The notes below the pieces were generated by a model. The model was not told where the DNA came from. It worked only from the letters and a program-made list of their open reading frames with translations, and searched no databases. Source: Ettlia oleoabundans (taxonomy: Eukaryota; Chlorophyta; Chlorophyceae; Chlamydomonadales). From it: a stretch of DNA of 64,000 nucleotides. The stretch is from NCBI GenBank assembly GCA_019693395.1, contig JAAMXP010001074.1:50830-114829 (forward strand), read 5' to 3'. Both the position numbers and the translations under genes were made by a program. Positions 47,601 to 59,600 of this stretch are shown one piece after another. Every line of letters begins with the position of its first letter. Positions within the stretch are counted from its first letter, which is position 1.

Positions 47601-50600
47601 CAGCCCTGCTGCTGGGTCATCGTAATTATCTAGCTCAGCATCCTGGGATGGCATGGCGATGGCATCCGCCTCACTGGCTGGTGTGCTAGCAGCAGCTGCC
47701 GCAGCAGATTTCAGCATTTGCGCTGTCAGGTATTCTGTGACGGCGGTGATAGAGGGGTAGTCAAACACCAGGGTGCCCGGCATTTGCATGCCCAGCTTCT
47801 GGCTGAGCAGGTTTGCAAACTCCACTGACCCAAGCGAGTCCAAGCCTGCCGACATGAGAGGCTCATCGTCGCCAATTGAGGTGCCCAGGACCTGCAGACA
47901 GGACCAGCCAACAAAAACACAGGTGCACAAACAGAACATTTCGGGTACAATACAGATCAGGCAGTCCTGCTGCGACACAACATCTATGTCACCTCAACCC
48001 TTGCCCAGATTGGAGTTGAATACATAACAGACAGAGCCAGCCAGTTCACGTTTTCACACCTGCAGAATAGTGGCTGCCACCTCCCGCTTGACTTGGTCCC
48101 GCACAGCAGCAGGATCCGCAGCGGTAGATGCTGCTGCCGCCATAGTCCGCTTGGCAGCAGTTGAGGCTGGGGCGTTGCCCCTGGCGCCTGCAAGCCCCAG
48201 TGCCTGCTCAGGCACCATTTCCCCAAAGAACGCAGGCTGGCTTGTCTTGAGATAGGTGCTCCAGATGAAGGCATTGACTGCCAGCTGAGGGAGGGCAGGA
48301 GCGGCGGCACTGGCAGCAGGGCCCCTCAGAATCACCGTGAGGGACAGCAGGCCCTGGTCAGCTGTGATGCTGCCTTGGCCAATGCGCTGCAGGCGGCGCA
48401 GTACGGCCTCAGACGCCATGCCTGTACAAAGGAAAGAGTTGGGGTTGCCAAGACAAAGCTCAAGACCATTTCCTCAACTAGCAATTTGACAAGCAGGCGC
48501 CAGCCAATATGTGCAAGGTGGCTCCTTTGCGACACAGCAGGCGCACCTGACGAGGCCCAGGCGCCCCATTGAACGCTCTTGGAAGCGCCTCCGCTTGCCT
48601 GCCAAGCATGCGACCATGCATCCAGCGCTGCGTTCGCAGCTGCATAGTTGGCCTGCAGTACAAGGCAAAGCGCACTCCGCTTCACATGCCTATGTTTCCT
48701 GCCCACTACCACAATTCAAGGATGATCACAGGGTTAGGGACAGTTTGGACTGTAGTGTCACAAGCGACGCAAGCAATGATTTTATGCAGGATTGGCAGCA
48801 AACAAAAGGCTCACCTGGCCAGCGGCTCCCAGCAGGGATGCAACTGAGGAGAACAGTGCCAGAGTGGCCACCGGCTGGCGCTGCAGAGCGGCAGATACGA
48901 TGTCCAGCGCGCCCAGCTTGGGAGCAAACACACACCTGCAGAGAATGGGGGGACGTAAAGGCATCGCTTTACTTGTTGGTGTTGTGGCCCAGACATGCAC
49001 ACGTACTTTGCATGCCAATTGTAGCTCTTCAAGTCATCGACCAAACATAGCGTGCACCCCACTCATCACCTGAATGATGTGGCGGTCTGCTTGTCCAGCA
49101 GTGAATCGGCCAGCACGCCGCTAGCATGGAGCACTGCCTGCAGGGCCGGCTTCTGCCAGAAGGCAGCGGCGCCCAGTGCAGCAGCAGCATCCACGGGGGC
49201 TCCGGTATCAGACATAGCAGAGCTGATGCAGGCAGCGCTGGCAGACAAGCTGGCAGCTGCAGCTCGGTCTGCAACCTTGCCCGAGCGGCTGAGCAGAAAA
49301 ATGTAAGCAGGTCCATTGCGCTGCACCAGCCACTGACTGATCATAAGGCCCAGGCCGCCCGAGCCGCCAGTGATGGCTACAGCTGGGTAGCTGCGGGGCT
49401 TGGTGGCAGGTGGAACACCACCACTGCGCCCCGCAGAAACCACAACCTTGCCCACATGGCTAGCCTGCAGGCATAATTGCAACAACATTAGTAACGCTGC
49501 AGTCTCTACTTGCTGCAGCTAGCTGAGTACATGGAACCACATTGGCTGTATAGGCCGAATTGTGCTCAAGGCGCACAATTCAGCCACTTGCCTGGATCAT
49601 CTGGCGGAAGGCAGAAGCCACGACGCCCAAGCTGTGGCTGATATTGCGAAGTGGGCTCAGCACACCAGCCGACAGCTGGTGCGCAACCTTGCGCAAGGTG
49701 CTGTTGACGACGGGTGGTGGAAGGAAGTCCACAGCCACCAGCGAGTAGAGAACATCGGGGCGCTCTGCAAGCAATGCGCATTTAAAACGCCTTCAATTAT
49801 TATCCAGTTTACCAGAGCTGTTTGCTTACATATACCAGGTGGCTTTTCCGTGAGGTGCATTGGCGACTCACCTTGTGCCACACGTGCCGCGCTCCAGATG
49901 TCACGCTTGCTGATCTCCACAAACCGTCCGCTGTGGCTCAGTGTCGATAGTGAGCCCGCCACCATGCCGCTGCTGGTCAGGCTGTTGAGCATGATGTCGG
50001 CACCACCAAGCTGCGCTGCCTCAGAAACAAAAGCTGTATCGCGGGATCCCAAGACACAAGGGACCCCCAGGCCATGCAGCAGGGAGCGCTTAGCGGTGCC
50101 GCCAGCAGTGGCAATGACAGTTGCACCTCTCGCCTGCAGCATAGTAATGATATGCTCCTGGGGATGACGCACTTTACTTACAACAGAAACATTTGACAAA
50201 TGACAAAATCGAGCGCAACATCCTCAACCCACCTGGGCAACTTGGATGGCGGCCAGGCCAACACCACCAGCAGCGGCATGAACTAGCACCCGATCAGTTG
50301 GTTTGATGGCGGCCATTTGCTCCAGGGCCATTTCCACTGCAGCAAGTGCCAGAAAGCAGCCAGCAGTGGGCTTCAGACCTAACATATAATGTGTTGAAAC
50401 GCAAGCAGGGATAGTGTGGCAGCATGCATGGCACTCGCCTGTGACGAAGACAGTGGGGGTGGTGGCGGCCTCCTGAAAGCTCAGCGTGCTCGGCATGGGT
50501 GCCAGCATGGCAGCTGGGCAGGCAACAACCGTGCCCAGGCAACCATGCGCCAAGCCAAATACAGCGTCCCCTGCATGAAATGGATACCATTTGGGGTGTT

Positions 50601-53600
50601 GGGCACTGCTGCGGTGAGATGAGGTCTAGTTGAGCCTTCTGCACGACTTGAAGCGCGGTTTGGAAATCTCCGAGTACAATGAAACTGGCATGCCCACCTG
50701 GCTTGTGTCCCGAGGTGGATCCGGCGTGCATGACAATGCCAGCGCAGTCGCTGCCAGGCGGCCCAGGGTCCCCAGGATACATGCCCAGCACGTTGAGCAC
50801 GTCCCTGCAAAGCGAACAACAGGAAGAAGCTGTGGATGTGAGTGCAGTGCAACTACTGAAAATAGTCAAGGTTGTTGGCAGCAACCACACACCCTGAACC
50901 CACCGGAAGTTGATGCCCACAGCTTTGACAGCCACCAACACTTCGTGAGGCTTCAGCATGGCAGCTGCCGCTGCGATATCAAATGGCTGCGAGGCCAGGC
51001 TGGCCAGGGAGCCTCGTGGCATCGGCCTGATCTGAATCAACTCTGCAGCCGGTGCGACAGCGCAGCTGCGAAAGACAAGGGTGGCAGAGGCAGGGGCAAG
51101 TCAAACGCAGATATAGAGATTATGTACGAGTGTTGGGCATGCAAGCAATGCTGGCTTAGGACCCAAAAGTGGCCTCATTCATGAAACCAACGTGTACGGT
51201 GGCTTGCTCACCTGGACAGCAGACGAGGCACCGCAGCAACGCCCCTGTGCACTCTCATCGTGCCCAGAATACCCTTTTCAGCTCCAGGCAATGGCAGCAC
51301 TGCTTCAGCCGCAAGCTGATCCAAAGCAACCAGGCGGTAGGCAGTAGCTGCATGCTCTGTTGCGGCCACCCGCAGCAGCCCCTCAACTGCTCCAGTTGCC
51401 AGCAGCTTGCTGCCAACCAAAGGGGCCACAGGGCCAGTTGGCAGCACCTCTGGCAAAGCAGCAGCAATCGACGGAGCCTGTGAAGCGTGTGCCCACTGCA
51501 CCACCGACAGGGCCGCTGTTGCTGCTTCCTTTGCTCCAATGGCCAAGTCTAGGGCAGCGGTGGTGGTGCCAAAGACCAGCGATGCCTCTGGTGCCTGGCT
51601 TGCACCTGCACTGGTGACCACAGGGTGCGAAGCCGCCTCCCAGTCCACTTCGTAAAGGAAGTTTGCTGGTCTGACTGAAGCTGTCGCTGCGGTTTGACCA
51701 GCTGCCTTCGACTTTGTCACTTTGGTCTCCAGGTCTGCCAGGCTAGCAAAAGCATCACCTGTCGATGCGCGCAGGGCAAAGCTGGAGACGTCTGTTGGGC
51801 CAGCTGGCGCACTGTGGGGGGCTGAGGTGCCGCCTGCCAGTTCGCTGCCTGCCACGGCCCGATGGTCAGCCAGCACATATGCACCCAGGGCAACTGGCAC
51901 CTTGGCGCCGCAGCCAGGTGCTGCCACGCCTAGGTGGAGGCAGGCATCCATGCATGGGGGTGGCACTAGGTGGCCATCTATGTCTGTGAGCTTGCTATCA
52001 ACTACAACACTGCCAGTTGCATGGCCTCGGCGGGCTGGTGCAGAGAATAGCGCAATTGCTTTGCCCAGCAGAGCATATCGCACCGTCATGGCCTTGACTG
52101 CCACAGCAGCTGCTGCCTGTGCAGCGAGGGTGACAGCAACAGAGGAGGCAAGGGTGCCAGCTGTGCACTGCAAGCTATGCTTGCTGCTGCGCATCTCAGC
52201 ATACCCCAGCTGGAAGTCGCCGCCTGCTGGGCTCAGGCTGCATCGCATTACAATGCCACCAGCCTGCTGCTGGGCAGGCTCCTTGATTATCAAGGGGTTG
52301 GTGATGGCCATGCCTGCCACTGCCAGAACAGTCCTGCTGCTAGTGTTGCCATCCAAGCCTGTCGCGCCAGCCGCAAGCACAGCTTCCAACATGCCAGCAG
52401 CAGGGAAAAGCACCCGTCCAAACACCACGTGGTCGGCATAAATCGCCAGCCTTGGAGCCAATAGATTGCACTCGAACTTCAGAATGCGTTGGTCGCCTGT
52501 CCTGACACTGCTTACACGGCCGATGAGGGCATGGGCTGCAGGAAGCACCCAGAAACGTGTTCGCTGCACGGCTGCTGCATCCAGGAAGGCTGCTGTTGGA
52601 CCTGGAAGTAAATAAGCAGCTGCTCCAGAGGTGTGCAGCGGCTTGCTGAGAATAGCATGGGCGTTGGTGCCCTGGAAAGCAAAAGAACTGATTCCGCCCA
52701 GCAACTGGTTGTCAATGGCTGCACTGGCAGTAAGCTGACGCGGCACCGCGACGTGATGCGCTGGGCCGTGACTGGCAGCGGTGTTGACTGCAACCAAGAC
52801 AGTTAAAGGGAGGTTTGCCGACCGTGTCTGATGGCAGAGCAATTGTGTTCCACCTTTCTCCTGAGCCAACTCCCAGCAGTTTGAACTCACCTGCTGCGCC
52901 TACATAGGGGTTGACAGTGGTGAGGTGCAGAACTGGATCCGCCAGCTGCTGGCCCACAATCAGTGCCAGCTTGGCAATGCCCACAATACCCGCAGCAGGC
53001 TCCGCGTGGCCCATACAAGACTTGGCGGCAGTGAGGTGCGACGGTGCTTTGCGAGGCAGGCCTGCCTTGAGCAGCACCGCAGCTACAGCGCCTACTTCGA
53101 TGGGGTCTCCCAGAGAGGTGCCTACATTGAGAAACAACAGGCTGTGGGGAGAACGTCAGCTTGAGATCTGTTCAAACCAGCCATCAGCCCTCTGAACATA
53201 TACTCTTGAACAAAGAAAGAACCCGTCACGGTAAGCCACCAACGAGGGAGGGGCTGCCCAGTATGCAGCAGGGCCCACCTGTGCCGTGCATCTGCAGGTG
53301 TGTGATCTGCGAAGCCAACAGGTTCCCACTGCGCAATGCAGCATTCACAGCCTCCTGCTGGCTGGGCCCATTGGGTGCGGTCAGGCTACTGCTGCGCCCG
53401 TCCTGGTTGACAGATGTGCCCGCCAGCAGCACCAGCGACTGCCACTCCAGCGCTGAGGTGCTGGCACAAGCGCTTTCCAGCCCCTGGCGGGTGGCCAGAG
53501 GGTCAGCTGCTTGCACCAAGGCAAGAATGACTGACCCCCCCCCTTCTGCACGCACGTAACCGTCTGCGGAGGCATCCAGCGTTTTGCAGCGACCATCCTC

Positions 53601-56600
53601 TGACAGCATGCCAGCACGCAGGCAGGCACGAGTCCAGCTGTGCACCAGGGTGAGGTTCACACCCACGCTGCCCGCCACCTCGCATTCGCCACGTTCAAGG
53701 CCCTGCAGGCAGCTTGGCAGGTACTGGTGATGCACCCAGGGTAGCCGCAAGAGCAGAAAACTGACACGGGAAAGTAGGTCTTCCAGAAATTATGCACCTG
53801 CGCCGTGGGATGCAGTATTGTTTGCCCCGCCTGTCGCACTGACCTTTGCTGCTAAGTGGGTGGTAACCAGGGAGGAGGAGCAGGCTGTGTCCACAGTCAT
53901 TGCAGGGCCCTTGAAGCCAAAGGTGTAGGACAGGCGGCCTGCAAGGTGAAGGGCGCAGCAAGCAAGGAAGCTCACCATCAAGTACAGACTGGTGCATTGC
54001 TGCATGTCCACACGGCAACAGCAGCCACGCTGATGCAGCAGGTGCAGGCAAGTATGAGTACCTGATGCCACGCTGAGGTGTGCGCCTGTGGCGTAATAAG
54101 TGTTGAGTGTGCCGCTGCCTGTCTCAAGGCTGATGCGCGCATACTCCAGCTGAGACACACCCACATACACGCCAGTGGCGCGAGAGGGCTCGCGGTAGGA
54201 CAGATGGGCGCTCAGGGACTCTGAAGGTGGGCGGCGACAACAGTTGTGGGCCTCCTGTCCACCACTCACTATCATGCCAGCCACACGAGTACACTTGCCG
54301 CCAGGATATTGGACAGGTCCCCTGGCAGCACATACACCAAAGCCCTTGACCAACCAGGTCCACCCTTGGACCTCCCTCACCTGAGAACGACTGCATGACC
54401 AGGCGCTGCTGAGGGTCCATGAGAAGTGCCTCGGCCGGCGAAGCACCCAGTGCCGCCGCATCAAACCGGTCGGCGCCAGCCAGGAACGACCCAAACTGCT
54501 GGTTCAGCTCTGCAAGGAATAAGCTTGAAGGTGGTGTGTCATGCCAGGCCGGCTGGTGCAGAGACTATCCTGGGTTGAACAGAAACCAATCAGCGGGCAA
54601 GCGCGCCTGTTGCGTTATCCGGGGGCGGCATCTCCACATCCCAGCGTTCCAACGGCACCACGCTGATGCGGTCATTGCCAACTGTGTTAGGCTGGAAGGT
54701 AAGCTGGCCGCCAGGCACGCTATGGGACGATGCTGTGATGGCACACAGCGGGCGGGCAACCTCCTGCGTAAAATGGCAATCAGCCACACGACATTGACAG
54801 AGTCATCAAGGTAACAACAACAGAGTCAGTGTTCGTGCGCCAAAGACTGGGGTCACAGCACCACCCACCTGCACAGCTACCATCTCAGCAGCGATTGGCG
54901 CGGGACTCAGGTGGGATGCGGCGCCAGCAGGTATCAGGCCCTCAGCAATCAAGAAATCAGCAATCTCGTTGGCTGCACACGGCAAGGAAAAACGCGCTTT
55001 GGTTGAAATGACAGACCATGAAGCGGCAGATGACATGTGTACGGGGTGCAGAACCAGCGCCCAGCAAGCCTTCCAACAACAGATGACAGGCATCACCAGT
55101 GGGGTAGTCAAACACCAGAGTGCCAGGCAGCTCAGCGCCAACAGCAGCCTCAAGAGCTGTCACGAGCTGCACTGCCAGTGCGGAGGTAAGGCCTGCTGAC
55201 AGAAGGGGTGCATCCGCGCCAATGTCCATGGCAGCGCCAACCATGCCACCAGCCTCACGCAGCACAAGGCCCACAAGGTGCGCCCTCTGCTGCTCCATGG
55301 GTACTGCAGCTGTTGGTACCGCTGGGCCGGCTAGAACAGCAGGTATCGCAGCCATACCGCTGGATGCCAGCAAGCCCTCGGCTGCCAGGAAGGCACCGAG
55401 TTCACCCGCTGTTGGGTAATCAAACACCAGAGTGCCCGGTAGCTCAGCCCCAACCGCCTCTTCCAGCTGCTGGGCCAGCTGCACTGCCAGGGTGGAAGTG
55501 AGGCCTGCTGACATCAGCGGGGTGTCTGCTGCCAGAACAGCCGAGGATCTCCCCAGCAGCTGCAACACCTGCTGCAGTACACGGGCAATGCCTGTAGCCT
55601 CAAGCTGCCCCTTGGAGGCTGTGGCGATAGGAGCTGCCACCTTGGATGCCGGCAATACAGGTGAAGCCCTGGTTGAGATCCCAGCTGTACGGGTTTGAGG
55701 TACACTTGCTGGATCGACATTGGATGTTGGACCAGCCATTGTAATGCTTGCCAGCTCAGCCGCCAGGAAGTCCGCCATTTCATTGATGGATGGGTAGTCA
55801 AATACCAGGGTTCCAGGCAGCTCGATACCCAGGCTTTCTTCCAGCTGCTGAGTCAGCTGCACCGCCAGGGTGGAGGTGAGGCCTGCTGACATCAGCGGCT
55901 CATTGCCAGGAATACCAGCTGCCGCTGCTTCTTCCCCCAGCAGTGTGCCGATGGCTGAAGTGATTGCCTGCTTCATGGCCCTTGCATCAGGCGCTGGCTT
56001 GGCTGGCAGGGGTGCTGACCCAGCCAAAGCTGGCATTGACACCATTGCGGGTGCCTCCTTTGTTGTGGTTGCGGAGCGCAGAGCTGCCTCCACAGCAGCT
56101 GCAGCAGCAGCAGCCTCTTCGGGCGCCACAGGCGCATGCAGTATGCCACCAAAAGGTGGCAGCAGCTCCCTGGCAGCTGCCAGTGCGGTACGCAGCTGGC
56201 TGGCAGTGGTGTCGCTGCTCGTTAGAGCTGCAAGCCCACAAGCAGTGCTGTCCAGGTGTAACACCAGCAGCCGGGTTCCCTCTGCAGCTAGCTTTTCCAA
56301 GCCGACCAACTGTTCTAAAGCAGGTTTTTCAAGGCTGACAACTGCCACATTGCGCAAGCCCTTGCCCCTCATGGCAGTCCAGACCTGCACGGCAGCAGCG
56401 CCTTGGCACGCTTCAGCCACGCTCATTCGTGCTGATGCACTTTGGATGATGTGTACAGCTTAAGCCATGAAGCATGCATGCTGTGAACCTGGCGTCAGCA
56501 ACCGCCCAGACGATGCATACCCACTACTTGCCTGCTGTTCGATTTCGGACGCGCGCTCCACCACCAGCAGATAGGTAAGGTCTGGCAGCAGCTCGCGACC

Positions 56601-59600
56601 CCATTCCCCTCCAAGCCCAGCATCCAGCGGCTGGGAGCCCAGGCCACTCCCACTGGCTGCTGCCAGCACTGCCACAGCCTCAGCCAGACTGACAGCAGAG
56701 ACTGCTAGGCTGGCCACAGGAGCTGGAACAGCAATACTGGTGATCCCGCTTTCTCCGCCACCAAACATCTTGCGGAGCTCTGTTTTCAGGATTTTGCCGG
56801 ACCCAGTGGTGGGCATCTTTGGCAGGATGTGCACCGCAGCGGGAACCTTATAGTGTGCCAGCCTGGTAGCGCACCAGTCAATTAGATCAAGTGGGGTTGT
56901 GCCCTGCACCAGTGTGCAGTTAGCAATGTATAACAGCCTCCACAGCAAACAGCCCAAGTGTGTACCAGGCACTGTGGCCGCATAACAAACCAGCCCAGCA
57001 CCGCTTTGACGTGCCCCACCCACCCATTCACCCACCCACCCATGCTTGCCTGTGCTATGGCTTCGGGATGCAAAGTAACCGCTGCTCCTACAAGCTCTCC
57101 CATCACTCGATTGGGCACCCCAAAAACAGCAGCCTGATGCACTGCCGGGTGGCTGTACAGCACAGCTTCCACCTCAGTGGCTGCAGGCAGGCACAAGGTG
57201 GATGAGGAGCGTTGGGAAGTGTTAGCAAAACGTTGCAGGCTGGAGACCAGGCAGGCCCCAGCTTACAAGGCACGGTTTAGTTCCAACATGACGGAGTGGC
57301 AATACTTCAACAGGGCGGCAGAAATCGTGGAAGGGACAGCAAATCACAACCGTAAAGCAGGGTTGCCTATGTCATGTAGGTTTGAACAGTGCAACTTACT
57401 GTATACGTTCTCGCCGCCCACCAGCAGCATGTCCTTCTTGCGGTCCACCACATGGATGTAACCGTTCGCACCGGCGGTCGCCAGGTCACCCGTTCTGCTT
57501 GCAAGTAAAGCAGCAAACACTGGATCCATTCAAACATGTGTGCAGGAATGTCAATGCAAAAGGAAGTGCCCAACACAAACACTGGTCTGGTGGTTTTGAA
57601 AAACGTGGCAGGCAATAACTGTTGCTGCTGCTGCTGCTGCTGCTGCTAGTGTTTGCTAAAGTTGAACCCACTTGAACCATCCGTCCTCTGAAAAGCTGTC
57701 AGCAGTAGCGGCTGGCAGGCCCCAATAACCGGTAAACACAGTTGGGCCGCGCACCCACACCTCCCCAACCTGCACGCATAAGCACGACAGTCATGAAGGT
57801 GAGGGCATCACACCATGTTGGAGGAATGTCCTTGCCTACCGGCCCCACATTCTACCTCCTGACTCTGTCAATATTCATTTCTTACTTGCTACAGTTGCCA
57901 GTTCTGCATGCCTTACCTGCTGTGAGTCCTTGGCCACACTGCTGCCGTCTTCTGCGACCACCCGCACATCAATCAGCTCAAAAGGCCGCCCGCTGCTGGT
58001 CACTAGTGCCAGCTGCTCCTCCACTGCACGGCAGGTATAGCATAGTGGGAGGCATGCGGATGCATCTACAGAAGCACCCACAGGCTTCTGTACAGCTTGG
58101 ACAGCTGTGAATCATCAACCACGCCCCTAAGTTCTGGCCACCTCCTCAACCAGCTGACAGCAGGTTGGACTGTTAACACTGACGTTCGTACGCACAGCAG
58201 ATTTGTTCACAGTCACGTACCAGGCATGCTCTTGAGATGGCCACGTGGCGGCCGGATGCTCATGGAAATCTTGCCGCAACACTCAGTCATGCCATAGGAG
58301 AGAAAAAACTCGCAGCCAAACACAGCAATGGCGCGCACCACAACTGCACATACAGCACACAGGGGAGGTGTTCAGGGTGTATTGCCGAGGAGCGGAGCAG
58401 CATGAGGAGATGTGGGTACTGTGCACAAGCAGAAAGGTGAGTACTGGCTGCTGTGGGCCATCTACCTGCCGGGCTCTGAGGGCTGCCGCCACAGCTGAGT
58501 ACACGCAGGCTGGTGAGGTCCAGCTGCTCCACCAGTGGGTTGTTCACAAGCATAGCCACCATGGTGGAAGCCACATTGGTGGCACTCACACGCTCGCGCT
58601 CTGGAGGGCAAATTGGGGTTGAAGGGGCTTAGAATTGGAAAGGGAGTAGGCAGATGTTGCGAGTGAGCTTGTCGCCATCTCACGTAGCAACCGCCTGCCC
58701 AGTCAGCCTCCTATCTCGCCTTGGCAACTGCAAAGCACGAATGCACTTCAGCCAACGACCCCACGCGACGGTGCTGGATAAGGCATGTCAGCTCACCAAT
58801 TGCCAGCAGAGTGTCCTGAGCCGTGAATGTGGGCAGCGTGACGTGGCGGCCGCCCACCAGGGTGATGGCATACACGGCAAACACGTCCACCAGATGGAAC
58901 ATGGGCGCAAAGTGGCCCCACACATCGTGTCGGTTCAGGTTCATCTCTGCATGGGGGCATGGGAGGTGAAGGTTCGAATGACACACAAGTGCTGTGGCTG
59001 CCTCACAGAACAGGTTGCCTGATGCCAATAAGCCAGCAGGTCTGTCCAAGCTGTCGCAGCCAGCATCGCCTGCTGCATGCCGCCCAACCTTTGATGGTGC
59101 CCACGGCATGGTGGACCACGATCTTGTGGCTCAACAGCACGCCCTTCGGAACGCCTGTGGTCCCGCTGGTGTAGTACAAGTGGAACCCGTCCTCCTCGCT
59201 CCCCTCAGACAGCACCTCAGCACACACGCCTGCTGGCTGGCCGCCAGTGCTTTCGCGCTTGCGTGCCATCACAGCGGTGATGCAGGCCTCATACTCATAC
59301 TCCTGCAAGGTGCACGGAATGAGGGAGCAGTTGCAGCCAGGTTGCCTGGCAGAGGCATGCTTGAGGAGTAATGAGTGCAGGGAGTTCCGCCATCACCCAC
59401 CTGAAGGCCTACTGGGGCGCTGGCGGGCCTTGCCGCGCCACTCTCCACTTGCATCCACACCACAGTCTCAAACACTGGCGAACGTGCTGCATCTGCTGCA
59501 GTGCTGGCAGGCTCCTGGCCCTGCCGCAGCTCGGCATGAGCGGCAAGAAGGCTGGGTGCACAATAAGTGTCTGTAAACACCATCTTGGGTGCAGAGTCAG

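Noticed and set aside
51240..51670. AT or methyltransferase domain between DH and ER or KR (also at 44340-43870, 33810-33490, 26840-26500 and similar)
   Set aside because: These stretches start with LYEVxW and are Ala-rich with a repeated layout. They match the structural half of the KR, with no GHSxG or SAM-binding motif.
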